Below are positions 11,521 to 24,855 of a stretch of 64,000 nucleotides of DNA, one piece after another (positions within the stretch are counted from its first letter, which is position 1; each line of letters starts with the position of its first letter). Origin of the DNA: Termitomyces sp. T153 (taxonomy: Eukaryota; Basidiomycota; Agaricomycetes; Agaricales; Lyophyllaceae); NCBI GenBank assembly GCA_018296165.2, contig JACKQL020000006.1:372001-436000 (forward strand). The letters run 5' to 3'. The notes beneath the pieces are model-generated. The model did no database searches. It saw only the letters and a program-made list of their open reading frames with translations, and was not told where the DNA came from. The position numbers were made by a program, and so were the translations under genes.

Positions 11521-13329
11521 GTGAACAATTCAGCCCACAAAGAACAAGTTTTGGTCCATGTTTTCATTTTCTGATTTCGTATTGTATTATACAAAAATGC
11601 TGTAATATTATTATGCTACCATTCTTCATCAGACTAGTAGACTTCGCTCGATGGCAATCTTGAGAGTTCTTCGCGCGTTTAAGGGCTCAAGCGACTGGCA
11701 ATCGAGGGATGGAATGTATATGTTATCGCTACCCACGAATACCACAGTAAGAGAGAGGTCAAACTACCGCAAAGTCCATGAGTATTAACAAGAAATTGAG
11801 AGTAGAGTAGGATGGTTAGACTATCAAGAAAGAGGTCCAAGGTCCGTTCGTGATTACAAGAGACAGAGGAGGGCGACTGTCATACTACTAAAGAGGTAAA
11901 CGAAGGGTCCAAGTTTCATGAGTTATAACTAGAAACGGATCAGGTAATAGAAAGGTCAAAAGTCAATAGGAAAATAGAGTATAGAATTGCTTGTACATAG
12001 GATGAAGGTCAGGGATGACGTCGATGACACTGCAACACTGGTCTTACAGAGCATTGAGCCACAGACGGTGCGTAAGCTCCTTCATACTTTGAACTTGATG
12101 CGCTAGTGCCATACCAGATGTCGCTCTCCTTTCTTTTTCTCCAGCCAATCGTGCGGAACCAAAGGCACGGCGTAGAAAAAGCTTGGAATTGATTCAGAAA
12201 GAAAATGAGAGGTACAACCGGGGTCTCCGATGCGTATGATTGTCGGTGAATCTGAATTTGACCCATCATGTTTAGAACCGGGATAGAAGGACGTGCGCCC
12301 CCAAACAATCATGACCGACACCCACATGGTGAACGGAGGCGAAGGATGGCAGTAACATCATCGATGGTGTACTGATTCTCTGAGCTCTTCGGAGACGTGT
12401 AGACCGTACCGGGAACCAGGTCGGGGTGTCGATATCCTTGAGTTTGGGACACGGAATGAACTTTTGCCAGAGGACAGGTGAGATGATCTGGAATCACCGG
12501 TGTATCAGCTCATGTATTCCGTATTAAAATAAGAGCTCTGCTATCAACCTACTTAGGCCATTGTGGGCATTTGTGCTGGAATCCGAATTGATTTATCTTG
12601 TCGGGCGAACAACATTCTAGGATAAGTTCAATTTCGAAGGGCATCATGGCACCAAACCCCATTCAAGAGCCTTCTAGTCGGACGAATACAGCCCTCAAGA
12701 TTGATTTCCAGCCTTCTTTCCTGTGATTAAGTTGCTAATCTGCAGCGTTTGTCCAGAGCTCGGTGGCCGTATACCAATTAGCAAGGATGGACATGGGCAT
12801 GTTGATCGACCCAAAGGCTGAGAAGGTTCCGAAGATATCCGTCCGCTTTAGACTTGAGAAAACGGGGTATCAAGACTTTATAGTAACCGTTTATGGACAG
12901 ATTCTCTTCCACTTGCTCTTTGACCCAGAGACCATGGCGTCCACGGCGCCTCTCACGAGAAGACCTATCGTGACATAGCCATATCTCTAGATTTCCAACT
13001 GCTCGAGGAGAGGGAAATGGGCCAGTGGCAAGGCAGTAAAAAGAAGACACGTGGTTGGGAAAGAATCCGTGATTCCAGAAAGTGCATTCTGATACGAATA
13101 GGACCGAACCTTGATATCCGTGTTAATTTATGCTATAAGATTATAAAGCATGTTCAGTTACTTCTTTCTATGAAGAAGGAACTGGAGACTGGGGGACTTG
13201 AGGTGCCCTCACGCGACGAGTGCCAGAGGTCAGATGGCGTTAGTATTCATGGAGACTATGGGCGAGGGACGGAAACCCGTTAATTCTGAAGTTATTACAG
13301 AGAAGACCCCCGGAAAAGACAAAGATCGA
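11521..13329. other. No supported gene; possible coding remnants on minus strand
   Basis: Short minus-strand pieces around 12.1-13.0 kb are protein-like but lie in changing frames, and I could not assemble or identify them. Nothing else seen. Confidence 0.4.
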
Positions 13330-14021
13330 GAGCAAGTGACTTAAGGGGATGTTGTGATAAGGGCGGGCTAGCGGCAAATGCTTCGAGTTTTCAAGAGAAA
13401 CGGTGAAGATCGAGATGAGTGAGTTTAGGGCCAATGATAGAGATGAGATTATCGTCTGCGTTGATTGAGAATCTGAGATGAAAATTACAAAACCATGAAA
13501 CTCACTTCCATTGCATTGTGTAACGGCCAGCATTAGAGGATTCCCTTGTACATTCAATGTGCAACCTTTTGAGGTTATCGAGGTTTCGCAAGGCCCCAAT
13601 AGCACGACTAGACGGGATTTCATCGAGACCCTACCATTCCAAGTGCTGGAGTTCGGCCAAATTTTTCCAAAAAGTGGATGACTTGTTCATGGGACTGCTG
13701 ATCAACCACTGCATCGATTTCTTTAGGAGACCCTTGCGTTTGAAGGATCCTAGAAGTGAGCTTGGATCTGGATCACCAAATGGCGCATGTCTGCAGGATA
13801 GATGGCAATAGGTTTCTCCTTATCAAGGAACAAGGTCGACGATTCGACAGGAGTCCTCGGGAGAAAATAGTAACTATAGGGAGTTCGAAGAGTTTGCGTA
13901 GTGCGAGATGGAAGTGAGTTGAGACCGGGATGACATGAAGAATGAAGTAGACAGAGGTGGGCACGCAGATATAGAGGAGGGTGTACCAGAAGACATCTAG
14001 ATTGACTCTAGTGACTGACAT
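13330..14021 (-). pseudogene. Possible decayed F-box/leucine-rich-repeat gene
   Basis: Starting at the Met at 14021, the minus strand reads a segment shaped like a basidiomycete F-box: hydrophobic LDVFWYTLLYI, then VIPVSTHFHLALRKLF. Further down, in other frames, come LFLDKEKPIAIYPADMRHLV, then ALRNLDNLKRLHIECT near 13,560, and LISIIGPKLTHLDLHRFS near 13,430, after a plausible GTGAGT...CAG intron. The last two have leucine-rich-repeat spacing. Frame changes between the first two pieces have no obvious intron, and stops interrupt, so I read it as a pseudogene or a badly fragmented multi-exon gene. F-box/LRR proteins are numerous and fast-evolving in mushrooms, which fits but does not prove the call. 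Confidence 0.3.
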
Positions 14022-15166
14022 TGTGGAGGATCAGTGGAGGTGTGAGGTGGAAGAGGGTTTTTATGGGTTTTCAGAGTGTCGAGGAATCCAAGACGTGACT
14101 ATTTGGGATGAAACCTCCTAAGGCTGGAACTCGTTGACTCATTCATGGTCAAGACGCTCACAGTGTCGTGCTGAAGGCCGTTTATACGATATTAGGAATT
14201 GCCGTGCGCCAGGATATTATCACCAGTCTAGGTCTAGGATTGAGTTGAGACACGCGTCTCATACTGCCGGAGAAGTCAGTCATTGGACTCTGGTTGCTGA
14301 GGGGATAGGTAGTGATGAGTTGAGTCACTCTCTTTTTGCTATCGAGGACCAAGTCTACAGTTCACCCCTTGGACTTGATCGATGTCACGTTTGAGATTGA
14401 GGATGGCGCCTTTCCTTTCGCTTGTACCCTCCTTTTGATATCCTACTGTAAACTTTGCTTCGATCGTGTCCGACAGTCCTTGAAGGAAAAGCACTCATCC
14501 TGAAGGTCTTTGCACCATGCTCAAGCTCTGCAATCTGCGCACGAGTCCCTTGAGAGAGACAACATGCGCCAGGTCAGGTAGTGTATTCGTATGCAAAATT
14601 TTTCTCTTTTCTAGGTTCAGATACACTTCGGTGTTTTAAAATAGTGTCAAACCCGAGTTGGGTTGACTGATGAGGCGTAGGGTGGATAGCATGTCAGAAG
14701 TCTAAACTCCTGTACAGTGATGAAAACTAGAGATTAACGGAGTCATCCATTATCCGTACCTTCTAAGGATTGAAGGGTCGGCACACGTGTGACGTGTCCC
14801 CAACCAAGTTCTGTTGAGAACGGGTCATAGAATAGCTGAGAACTTGTGGCCAGGTCGTAATGCATTATTCGGATCGCGGCGAGCATGATATCTCACGCAA
14901 AAGCATGCGAGAGTACAATCATCTCAAGAGAGTGTAGAGCCCATAGAAGACAATAAACATCGTATGTGCTGTCCTAAAATATTTGCCAACGGTCTCATGA
15001 GTGCAATTATTAATAAATCAAAAACGAGACGCACCTACAGGAAGGTATCAATGAGTCGAGAAGAGCAGAAAGTGCGCAGGAGTAATGAAGAGGGTTCAGA
15101 AAGAATCGAATTGGGCAGTGTTCATCCTTCCGAATTAGGTAGGAGGTAATTTTTCTCTACGGCGTC
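14022..15166. other. Intergenic, nothing seen
   Basis: About 1.1 kb with only short chance ORFs on both strands. Confidence 0.5.
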
Positions 15167-16697
15167 TCAATAATCATTCTCCTCTTCCCTCGCATCGTCC
15201 ACCTCGATCCACCGCGCCTCCAATTTCTTCTCATACCGTCTCAACAACAACCTCTCGACCCATCCTCCATTCGGAAACGCCTTCTCCCACTGATTATGCA
15301 GATGTACACCAAACACCTTCCCAAGAACCTCATCCAGCCCTCCACCCTCCTCTAGACTCAAACCCATAGTCCATTTCCCCGACCGATGGTCCGGCTTGAA
15401 CGGGTCCGGCAAGCGGTTGTCCAGTCTGCATGAGCGCCCGTCGGAAAGGCAAAATGGGAGAATTTTGAAGGGGGGTATGTGGGACGCGACGAGGCGGCGC
15501 CAGAGTTTAAGGTAGAGGAGGGAACCCCAGTCTGTTGAATGGATGTGCGGGGGAGGAGAAGTGGCTATGATGTGGAAGGCTTCGCAGAGGTAGGGGGAGT
15601 GTTTGCGAAAACGCATGAGCGCGCCGTTGAGCGGTTGGTAGGGTTTTTCTGGGAGTACATAGATTGATTTTTGAGAGAAAGAAAGAAGTGGGGTTGTGCT
15701 CACCATAACAGTCCCACTGGGTGACGAATTCGTGCTCGAGGAGGGGCGTAAGATCCCGCGTGAGGAGAGAATCCATGTCGATCCAAACGCCTCCATAATT
15801 CCACAGCAGCAATAATCGCAACAGGTCCCCATCTAACCACGCCTTCTTATCCTTGAGTTTCAACAGCTCGCTCCCATCAAGCGCCGTCGACCTCGCCAGC
15901 GCAGCCATGTCCACAACCCTCAACGCAAATGCATCCGGATACCTGTCCACATAGTCCCTCAAAATCTCATTGTCCGACAAATCCCCGTTCGACCACACAA
16001 TCAATCTCGACGCCCCAATATCCTGCGTTGCAAAGAAGCTTTTGATCATCCACTCCTGCCTTGGGCCAAACGGAACGAGGTCTGTACGCCAGTACGTATG
16101 GAACTGTGTCCGTGCGTCGGGGTGGACCCACCCATGTGACCGCATGTCGTCTCGATGCACCTGGATCGTCCCAGCAAAGTTATAGCAATCCAGACCGCGC
16201 TTGAGAGGAAGCCCGGCCTGTATCTCGTTCCGCCGCCGCCCGTAGACGCCCTCGGACATGTTGTAGTACGGTGACACGCGGCTGAAACACCCCGAGAGAG
16301 GCTCGATAGAGTCGATCTCGCGCTGTATCCAGGAGCGTGAGTACAACTGGATTTCTATGTGCGGTTCGTAGAGGTAGAGTCCCAGAAGGAGAAGGAAGAG
16401 CGCTAGAGGGAGCGCGCATGTTATAAATCGGCGGACGGTACGACGGCGGGGAAGGGGGATGAGCTCAAGAGGCCATGGCCACCACCATTCACGACGAAGT
16501 CCCCGTGAGCGATAGGTGGGGTTGGGAGGAGGAAGATAGGGAGTATAGTCTGGTTCAAAGCTGGCAACGGGGTATTGAGGCGGGGAAAAGTCGGGATGCA
16601 AGTCTTGACGATGTATTGTGGCAGAGCGCAGACGCGGTGCAGAGTCCTGGTAGGCGTAGTTTGGGGGTTTGTGGCGTTGTTCGCCCCCTCCCGCCAT
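15167..16697 (-). CDS. DXD-type glycosyltransferase (sugar-binding region DXD motif family)
   Basis: Two exons, 16697-15704 and 15648-15167, with a GTGAGC...CAG intron, give 491 aa. The N-terminus (MAGGGEQ) is Pro/Tyr-rich and cytoplasmic, followed by a single anchor near residue 105-120 (FITCALPLALFLLLLGLYLY), so this is a type II Golgi protein. The catalytic heart WLDGDLLRLLLLWNYGGVWIDMDSLLTRDL carries the DXD metal/nucleotide-sugar motif (DMD) and is diagnostic of the Gly_transf_sug / alpha-1,4-glycosyltransferase-like family. After the splice it reads EKPYQPLNGALMRF and ends with an acidic EVDDAREEENDY tail. An in-frame Met 16 codons upstream is possible. Donor sugar and acceptor are unknown; a cell-wall or glycoprotein-glycan role is likely. 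Confidence 0.8.
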
Positions 16698-17259
16698 TGA
16701 GTCCTTCGCAGTCGATAATGTTGCTATAAAGAGCCAACCCACCAATTTTTTTGGTGAGCGGCGTCGGAAAGAAGTTGGGCAGGATCAATTTTTGACTTCA
16801 TGATTTGACGGGAACACATGTCGCTGTTGATTCGTCAACATCAACGATACTGCGAGAGCAGCAACACGGTCGACATATTCCAACTACCGACTATAAGTAT
16901 ATACCGAAAAAGCATCTCGAGCATCGGGTAGGTACGAAAGATCTAAGTGTCGTGCCCGCCTTTACTTTAAATAATCATAACACAGACAGACACTGCGAGG
17001 TCCTAAAGACTCGCGACGAGCGGCGACAGGTGATATAAGATAGACGAAAAACAAGCTATAAACCCGGGTTGTATGGCATTCGTTCGATTGGTACAAGATT
17101 GGAGTCAACGCTGGAGACTTGAATGCTGAGATGCGAAAAAAAGATGCCGACGACGTAGATGCTTTAATGGTCGTACTTCAAGTTGACTGTTGGTTTTCGA
17201 AGAATCGTGCTGTGCTCCACCACCATCACCACCTCCACATCTCTCATCACCCACGTCCT

Positions 17260-18884
17260 TCATCGAGCAACAGAGTTGGGAGCAGCACCGCGGTACCCAC
17301 CCCTCGCTGCCGGTGCACCATTCTGACGAGCAACTTGTGCCTGCTGGCCATTAACTTGCTGACCCTGAGACTGTTGAGGCGGCCTCTGTGGTCCAACCAC
17401 TGGCTGTCTCTGCTGCTGCTGCTGCTGTTGTTGCGCCTGTGACTTCTGTGCAGGCGACTCCTCCGCCGCCGCAGGTGCCACATAGAGCCCTTTATCGATA
17501 TTCTGCGGGATGGGCTGGATTTCCGTCCCAAGCTCTTGTTCAATCCTATACAAATTAAACCGATCCTCAAATGTGACGAGGTTAATCGCTAGTCCAAGGT
17601 GTCCGAACCGCCCGGAACGACCAATGCGGTGGAGGTATGTCTCGCTGTTCTTAGGAAAATCAAAGTTGATGACGACGTTGACGGCTTGGATATCAATACC
17701 GCGCGTGAGGAGGTCGGAGCAGACGAGGTTGCGGCAGACGCCATTGCGGAAGTCGTGGAAGACGCGGTTTCGGTTCGATTGCACCATCTTGGCATGTGAG
17801 TAGAAACAGGAATAACCGAGCTCAGTGATTTTTTTCGCGAGGAGCTCGACGCGGTTGGTAGAGTTACAGAAGATAATGGATTGATTGATTTGTAGCTGTG
17901 CACGAAGGGCGTCAGAGAGATGTGGCGAAGGCAGTGACAGAAACACACCTTGGAGAAGAGGGTATTAAGACAATGGACCTTTTGCTTTTCTTCGACATAG
18001 GCGTAATATTGGGTGACACCACGCAGAGTAAGTTCGTCCATAAGATTAATTTCATGAGGCTTGTTCATGTGTTTGTCCTGCAAGATCAAAAAGGTAAGTC
18101 ATCATCTCAGAAAGAATCGGTACACGTACCTTAAAATCCTTCACGATAAGGGGGAAAGTTGCGCTGAAAAGCATAACCTGGCGCCGTTCAGGGAGGTAGG
18201 AGAGTAGCTGCTCCATGACAGGAGAGAACTCCGGAGAAAGCAATTTATCCGCTTCGTCCATGACGAAAACAGGGCACTCGCTAAGATCAGCGACATTCTT
18301 GCTCGCAAGATCGAGGATACGTCCAGGCGTGCCAACAAGGACATGTACCGTATCCGACAGGCGCAAAATATCATCTTTAAGTGTCGTTCCACCCGTCGTA
18401 ACCATAACCTGCAGATTCATATGCTTTCCCAGTGTTTTACACACCTGGGACGTTTGGAGCGCCAACTCTCGCGTCGGAACAAGGAGCAAAGCTTGGATCT
18501 TGTTCTTGGAGACGTCGACCTGCTGGAGGGAGGGTATGACGAATGCGGCTGTTTTGCCAGTACCGTTCTTGGCGCGGGCGAGGATGTCGCGTTTTGTGAG
18601 CGCGATGGGGATGGCTTCCTCTTGGATGGGCGAGGGCTTTTCGAATCCGGCTTCAAAGATCCCCATGAGGAGCTCCCGCCGGAGGAACATGTCCTCGAAC
18701 TCGAGCCCCTTTGTCGCGGTCACGTCTTCGGTTTGAGGCCGCATATCTTTTGGAGGGACGCGCAGACCGGTTTTCCAGGATTCGTTGCGAGAGGGTCTGT
18801 TGGGAAATGTTAGGATGTGAAATGGGAACATTTTGGAGATAAAAAAGCGGACGTTGATGATGTTGAGGGCGCTGCTTGAGACAT
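17260..18884 (-). CDS. DHH1: DEAD-box RNA helicase DHH1 (decapping activator, DDX6 family)
   Basis: Four exons (18884-18853, 18796-18130, 18077-17949, 17895-17260) encode 487 aa. RecA domain 1 has the Q motif GFEKPSPIQ, motif [25 protein letters not shown] (VMDEADKLL) and SAT (LFSATFP). Domain 2 has [42 protein letters not shown] and [10 protein letters not shown]. The linker [23 protein letters not shown] is typical of Dhh1/DDX6. These proteins act in P-bodies in mRNA decapping and translational repression. The C-terminal tail from about residue 425 is glutamine-rich, including a run of eight Gln, then Gly/Arg (ARGGYRG), as in other fungal orthologs. The first exon is only 32 nt and its donor is GTCCGC; the branch-point-like CTAAC and the phase support it. 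Confidence 0.93.
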
Positions 18885-21800
18885 GATGCTTGAAGAGGAG
18901 ATTTGGCGGTTTGATTATCGGTTTTTCTGCGTTGAAAACAGGCGCAAGTTTGATAGGCTCAAGGTGAGGCTGAGATTGATGTCTTTGTTGGTGGCTTTAG
19001 GTCAAATTTCGGGCGACGGGCAGTTATGTTATTCTCTGCGCCTGGCGGTGTTGATTTATATAGAAAAGGCGGAAGTGGGCGATTTGTTGTGCTGGGAATG
19101 AAGCGATGTTTGGAGGTTACAAGGTCGGATCGGATATGTATCTGGACAAAAATGCGTGGCCAAGGGTTCAATGAGTTGTTCACACGGTCAGTTCCTAATG
19201 ACCATCATTAACAAAAAAAACTCAGCAATCGAATACAAAGAGGCCATTGTTTTCGTATTGTCCTTTGCGTCTGCCCTTCCATGTTGTTCTTAAACGTTGA
19301 AAAAAAGCAAAAGTGTTCACCCTCAAAGAACAATAATGATCTCTTTGTCTGCAGTTGAGATTTTCGTACGTTGAAAACAAGAATTCGTAGTCAAGACTGC
19401 TCACTTTTACGTACGTGTTAGACCTGGGAACAGTAACAAAGTCATTAGAAAAGCTGAAAAGAAATATCACTATAGACGTCTCCAGGAAGGATGTCGTTAG
19501 ATCATGATAAACGCATTATCCCACTCTTTCAACGGCACTGCGCTGTGTCCTTTGTTGTCTGAGGATAATGATGAACGAACGACAGGAAAATAATTTACAC
19601 TACTACTGATTTGTGTCCAGGCAGCGTTCCCCGGTGACTGAGCGACACCACATCTACCTGCCAAATAGGAATGATGCTCCAGTTCGCACTGCGTGCCACT
19701 CCTATACCTGGGTTTCGACGAGGAACGATGTTGATACGTATTACGAGGTTGGCTGGCAGCTGGAGTGGAAATGGTTTGTTTGATCTTGGAAGATTTCTTT
19801 TGACTACTACAAGTTGTGTCTTTCAGAGCTGGAGCCTTTCGTCAGGACTGTCAGGATCCGCAGTCATCATTGCAATCGTCCATCTTCGACTGCGGCGGTG
19901 AGAGTCATGTGTTTTACACCTGTTGGACTCCATGTCCATGCCCTTTCAGTGATCGACAGACGTTCTTGGATTGACCAACCCGGCAGATGGAATTTCACTC
20001 GCATTGATTGACCCTTCACCAATGAATCATTATGGTGTTGTCCAACGTGTACTTGTACAAGTTACTTTTAGTACACCAATTCGTAGGTCATCGTACTCTA
20101 TTCTTTCAAGCCGCAGTGATCGACACTGATTATTTATGGCTTCAGCAACGGTGTATAAATTGTTAATTTTGTAGTATCCTTGACTGGCCCGGTCCCGCGA
20201 TGATCGACATCTTTCTCAGTACTTGGTATCCATCAACCTGGCATACAGGTGACAATAGGCGTCGGTAATGCTTCCATGAGACCTTGTCTAGCTGGAGCCA
20301 CAACGTCAGGGGTATGGCGAACGCTGAGGTCAAGGTCGTCGTTATGTTGACCGGACAGACGGTATCAACGCCCTTTCAAATGTATTGCGGTGGAGTCCTG
20401 TTCGTTCGCGGCCTGAATAGTCTTCCACAAAACTTTGTCTTGGAAAGCTGCATAGATGTACACCTGGGTTAGTGACCTGTTCTGTCGGATCATTGGAGAT
20501 CGATCTCATCGACTGCAAACGGTACTCTGTGGAGATCGAACCATTACTTTTGACATGTGCACAGATCCCAATAGGCGGGGAGCGTGAGGAGAACGGGTGT
20601 GTTCGTTTCCATTTGGCTATTCACCGCTGGCGAGTGACTTGCTGCCGACTTGGTGGTTGAAAGTCACATTTCTAACGTATGTGCTGTGATCAGTGTCATC
20701 TCATGATTGATCATCAGCTTAGTTGAAACCATCTTCAAGAAACATTCCATCAATATGTAGAAGATTTCGTACCGCAACACCGAAGTTGTCCGTACCTTCA
20801 AACTGGTGACTTACCTACCGGCTACCGCATTTTGATTCGATGGAAACTTGTAATGGCAAGTTCATGGTGTCTGCGGGTTCATCGATTGCTTTCGTCACTA
20901 TTATCGCGAATCAGACAAAAAATCTCCAGTGTGAACACTCCCGAGTCCCGACAGCCGGGCTTTCGTTGTTAAGTGTCACACAATACCATCTCGTCGACTA
21001 ACCTTGATTTGGGGATATGTATATTTACTCCCTGTAACAAATTCTTTGCGTGCCAGAAATTGTCGGATCGATCGACCTCGATTACAGCACAATTACCTCC
21101 CACAAAACCCCCTTTCGACACTGTTGTTGTCTCTGACAATCTAGATGGACCGGGGGCACTAGCAAGATCTAAGGTTCTGACAGTTATCTTGATGTAACAC
21201 GACAGGTTTAAAACAAAATCTGATATACATACTGTATGTATGTATTTGCATTGCCTTCCTAACAAAGTCTTGGAATTAAATCTACTGTAGAGTTGTTGCG
21301 AGCGTTTTGTATTTCGGTGAATTTCCCCCTCGTTGTGGTCCCAACTCGGAAGCTTTGAGATATAATTTATGCCACGTCCATCATATCTTCTTTGCTAGTG
21401 GCGTGTCCGGTTCGGATAAGAATCCATCATGATAGAGATGGGTCACAGAAGAGTGGGTTATCCACCTGCTAAATCACTGGTGATAATCTGTTCTCTTGGT
21501 CCAGTCAGCATCATGAAACTTACGATATCATTGGACATTTATCTCAGGGAAGGATCAACGGAGCGAAAGTGCGTAAATATAGTAGGATTATAATAGCCGT
21601 GCTGTTTGTTGGTTGTACGAGGTGAAATACCTAATACTTACAACTTCACTGTCCCAAACTCATGGCAAATTTTTCACTTTTTCTGTACTCAAGTAAATAA
21701 GGGTCGCATTCCCATAAGACGGATTCTGATTATGATGTTTAGCTTGGCTGTAGTGAAACAGTTCGAATTTTTGTGTAATGAAGCTGTTTACATGCGCGGA

Positions 21801-22810
21801 CATCGTTTCAGGATCGTGATACAAAGAGCTAGAAGGCGCTGGCGAGCTCACTCAGGGAACGACAAGAGATGACTTCCAAATCCCTCGTTCATTTTTTGTT
21901 ACGTTTCACTAGAGTATTTTGCATGAAAGAGGGCCGAATTTCGCTGAGTGTCAAATCGTAGTGTGTCTCAATAGAGTTTCAAAACTAGCTACGACTATGT
22001 GCCCAACCTGAGTACATACTTATGTGCACTAGAGATGGTTCGACAAGAGATTTTTGCAAATTTGGTATGTATATACAAGATGATTTTCATAATGGGCGTG
22101 CACGGCACGTCGGCAGCACACGGCCGAGAGGCAGATCCTGGTGGATTTTGCCATCCAACGGATCTGCCGGCGGCACCGGGTGGACAGCGGACAGCGGGGT
22201 TTGATTAGGTTTGATTTTCTGTCCCTAGTCTGATACAGGCATCATTATCCTGTCTGTGCATCATTTTGACTGCATGGGCTGTTTCTGTACAGGTCCTTTG
22301 CACAGCGTCCCTGCTGGGCGAGGAGAACTAAGATATAAAATGAGATTTTTTTTCATAGAGTACAGAGGGTAGAGCAGAGGGTTTCAAGCGGAAGACAGAG
22401 GAAGCGACGCGTTGTGCCTGACTCAGGAGTCAGGAATCGAAGATTCAAAACATGTGGTGAGATCTGGTGAGAATTGATGGTCTATTTTTTGATGGGAAAC
22501 CACATAACATCTCCAGGTCATGGTCGCCCTTGCCACTTGCCTTCAAGTTTTGCCAGCTTTTCGACGTCTGAACTACAAGTGGTCCGTCCTTCACGTCGGC
22601 GTATCTCACTTGTGCTACGACGATCACTCTTTGTTCCTATTCCGCCGCTTCCCCGGCCACTCCAGAGTCCAGGCAGTCCGTTTGCCTCCTGATCTGGGTT
22701 GATCAAAGCAGTGTTTGGAATAGGACTATTGATTTTTCCCGACACGCACTCTTTTCAGATTCACACTCTTTACTTTTGTCTGAAACTCCTACGGCTTTTC
22801 CCTTCCCGCA
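18885..22810. other. 3.9-kb stretch without a supported gene
   Basis: Contains many short, overlapping chance ORFs on both strands and no recognisable domain. Short plausible exon-like segments near 19.68-19.80 kb and 20.3-20.65 kb (plus strand) could be parts of an unrecognised multi-exon or decayed gene, but I could not connect them. Confidence 0.4.
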
Positions 22811-24042
22811 ATGTTCACCTCACCTTCACCCTGGCACATCATGAGAGACGATAGCCCGCGAACGCCTGTCCTCGAGGCTGGCATGAAGGACTTCTCTCAT
22901 ATGACAACTTCAAGCCATCGTGTGAGTCATAAGCCGCGGTGGACGGTTATACTCGTCCCAGTAGTCCTCACACTCATTACGGCCTTCACACGGTATCTAC
23001 ACCCGTCCGCGTTTGATCGACTCGACAGCTTAACATGGCACGGAAAACATCCTCGTGAGGGAGATAAACAGCCAGAACGACGGCAGGTATCGATTTCCAT
23101 TGGTACCACGAGTTCATCTGCCGTGTTTCCTACTTTTTCCATCACCTCGAATCCTACAACCTCCGTGTCCATGACGGCGGCCGCCAACGCACCAGTTCCG
23201 ACGATCCCTTCCTCCCCTCCAACTCTTCCGACGCCCTTCCCGCAACCGTTCGATTCAGATCTGACAATAAATTCCTTGAGTTCAAGTTGTTATAACTTTA
23301 TCTCGAATATGACCAATGGGCTTCCTTTCCGGTCATGTCGCCCGTTGTCACTGCTCATGGATGGGTCCAACGCTTTCATCGACGTGCGTCACATCGACTC
23401 TTGTTTCATTCACATGCTATATCGTCCAACAGGCTCAAAGCAATCTTGCACTCATGAACTCGATAATCTGGGGTACTTGTAATACAGATATCGCTAAAGT
23501 TCAATGCATTGCCAACATGGGATGGTTCGCTGACACACTTCAGGCGGCCTGTGTTCAGGATTTACAGGATAGAAACCAGATGGCGGTTTCAACCCTACGT
23601 GGTATGTGACCAGAGCAGAAGGACTGTGAGATCATATCAATTTTATCATGCAGATCTACAAGCCTATGCCCTCATGCGTCATGCTGGGTGTCTCCCAAAT
23701 CCTGCCTCCAATTCTTACTGTTACTTGGAGGCTGTGGGGAATTCCGACCTCTATTTCTACAGTCTTCCTCTTGAAATACCGGTTCCAAACGGGACGAAAC
23801 CGAGGTGCACGGCATGCACGCATAGTTTGATGTCAATCTATTCTTCAGCACTATCTAACTCCACCGAGGCTCCTGAGTTGATCGGATTGCAACAGACATA
23901 TGGGAATGCAGCCAAATTGGCTGTAGCCCAGTGTGGAACCAATTATGCAGACACGATTGTCACAAGTGCGGCCCCGGCGGCATTACTGCCTGGGACGGGA
24001 CTCGCTGTGTTACTTGGTGCGATGCTTCAAATTCTTTCATGA
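22811..24042 (+). CDS. DUF7729-like cell-surface glycoprotein, predicted GPI-anchored
   Basis: Three exons (22811-23383, 23433-23601, 23654-24042; donors GTGCGT and GTATGT) give 376 aa. An N-terminal membrane segment (residues about 45-64, WTVILVPVVLTLITAFTRYL) precedes a Ser/Thr/Pro-rich linker. Then comes a Cys-rich domain: SSSCYNFISNMTNGLPFRSCRPLSLL, IIWGTCNTDIAKVQCIANMGWFA, AGCLPNPASNSYCYLEA, CTACTHSLM and QCGTNYAD. The pattern of paired cysteines matches the uncharacterised basidiomycete family I know as DUF7729. The C-terminus (VTSAAPAALLPGTGLAVLLGAMLQILS) looks like a GPI attachment signal. Several N-x-S/T sites fit a secreted glycoprotein. The function is unknown; a cell-wall or surface role is inferred. 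Confidence 0.75.
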
Positions 24043-24855
24043 TATACTGGTTGCTTTTTTCCCTTGCGGGTATCACCCTTAATTTATTGCTGCTCTGTCT
24101 ATTTCCCTATCTCCCTATTCAATTTCCGGATTTCTTTCTTGGTCTTTTTGGGTTTCTCCAGAGGGGGTCAAAACAATATTTTTCAGTCGCCCTATGGAGT
24201 AGACGGACTGCCACAATTATTACTATCGTGACACATTATCCTATCCCCCTACATATCTGACACAATCTCCTATCTCAAATCTAGTACAAGACTAACAGCT
24301 ATTCAAGCTCATATTGCCGTTGCTCCGTCATGTCTCTTTAGTCTTGTTCAAGCACTCACTCATCCACCTGATATTCCGCTTCTTGATTCTATCGACAGTC
24401 ATAGACTCATACGAGAATCTTTTGTTCTTTTACATATATATGTTTACCTCGTCCGTGTGATGTGACTGTGGCACATAAAGTAGCTATCCATTGAAACACA
24501 TTCAAGTACCACCGCTCATGAGATCTCAACACTTATTATCTCCTTCGTCTGAACACTCACAGTTGCACTGCTGGATAGAGCAGTGTAGTACACTTGTAAG
24601 CTTACTGATTGCTTGCACACCAAAGGACTTTTTACTTTCCTATAACAACTCTGTAATACCTTACAGGTGCTTCTCTGAGGGCTGTTCATTTCTGAACCTT
24701 GGGGTTATCTGGATCAAAGCATTTTGTTGTTGGTATGTACATTTACATGTACTCAACCTGTTACCCGAAACGTGATACTACGGTGCTGGCCTCTAATGAT
24801 CCCACAACATTCTTCTCTAGCTTGTCTCGGGCAGGGGGTTGATGACGAGAAAAGA
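24043..24855. other. Convergent intergenic region
   Basis: Lies between the 3' ends of the surface protein (plus) and the 7-TM gene (minus). T-rich, no coding signal. Confidence 0.5.

Noticed and set aside
17247..18813. Long ORFs on the plus strand and other frames under DHH1
   Set aside because: Shadows of the DHH1 coding exons.
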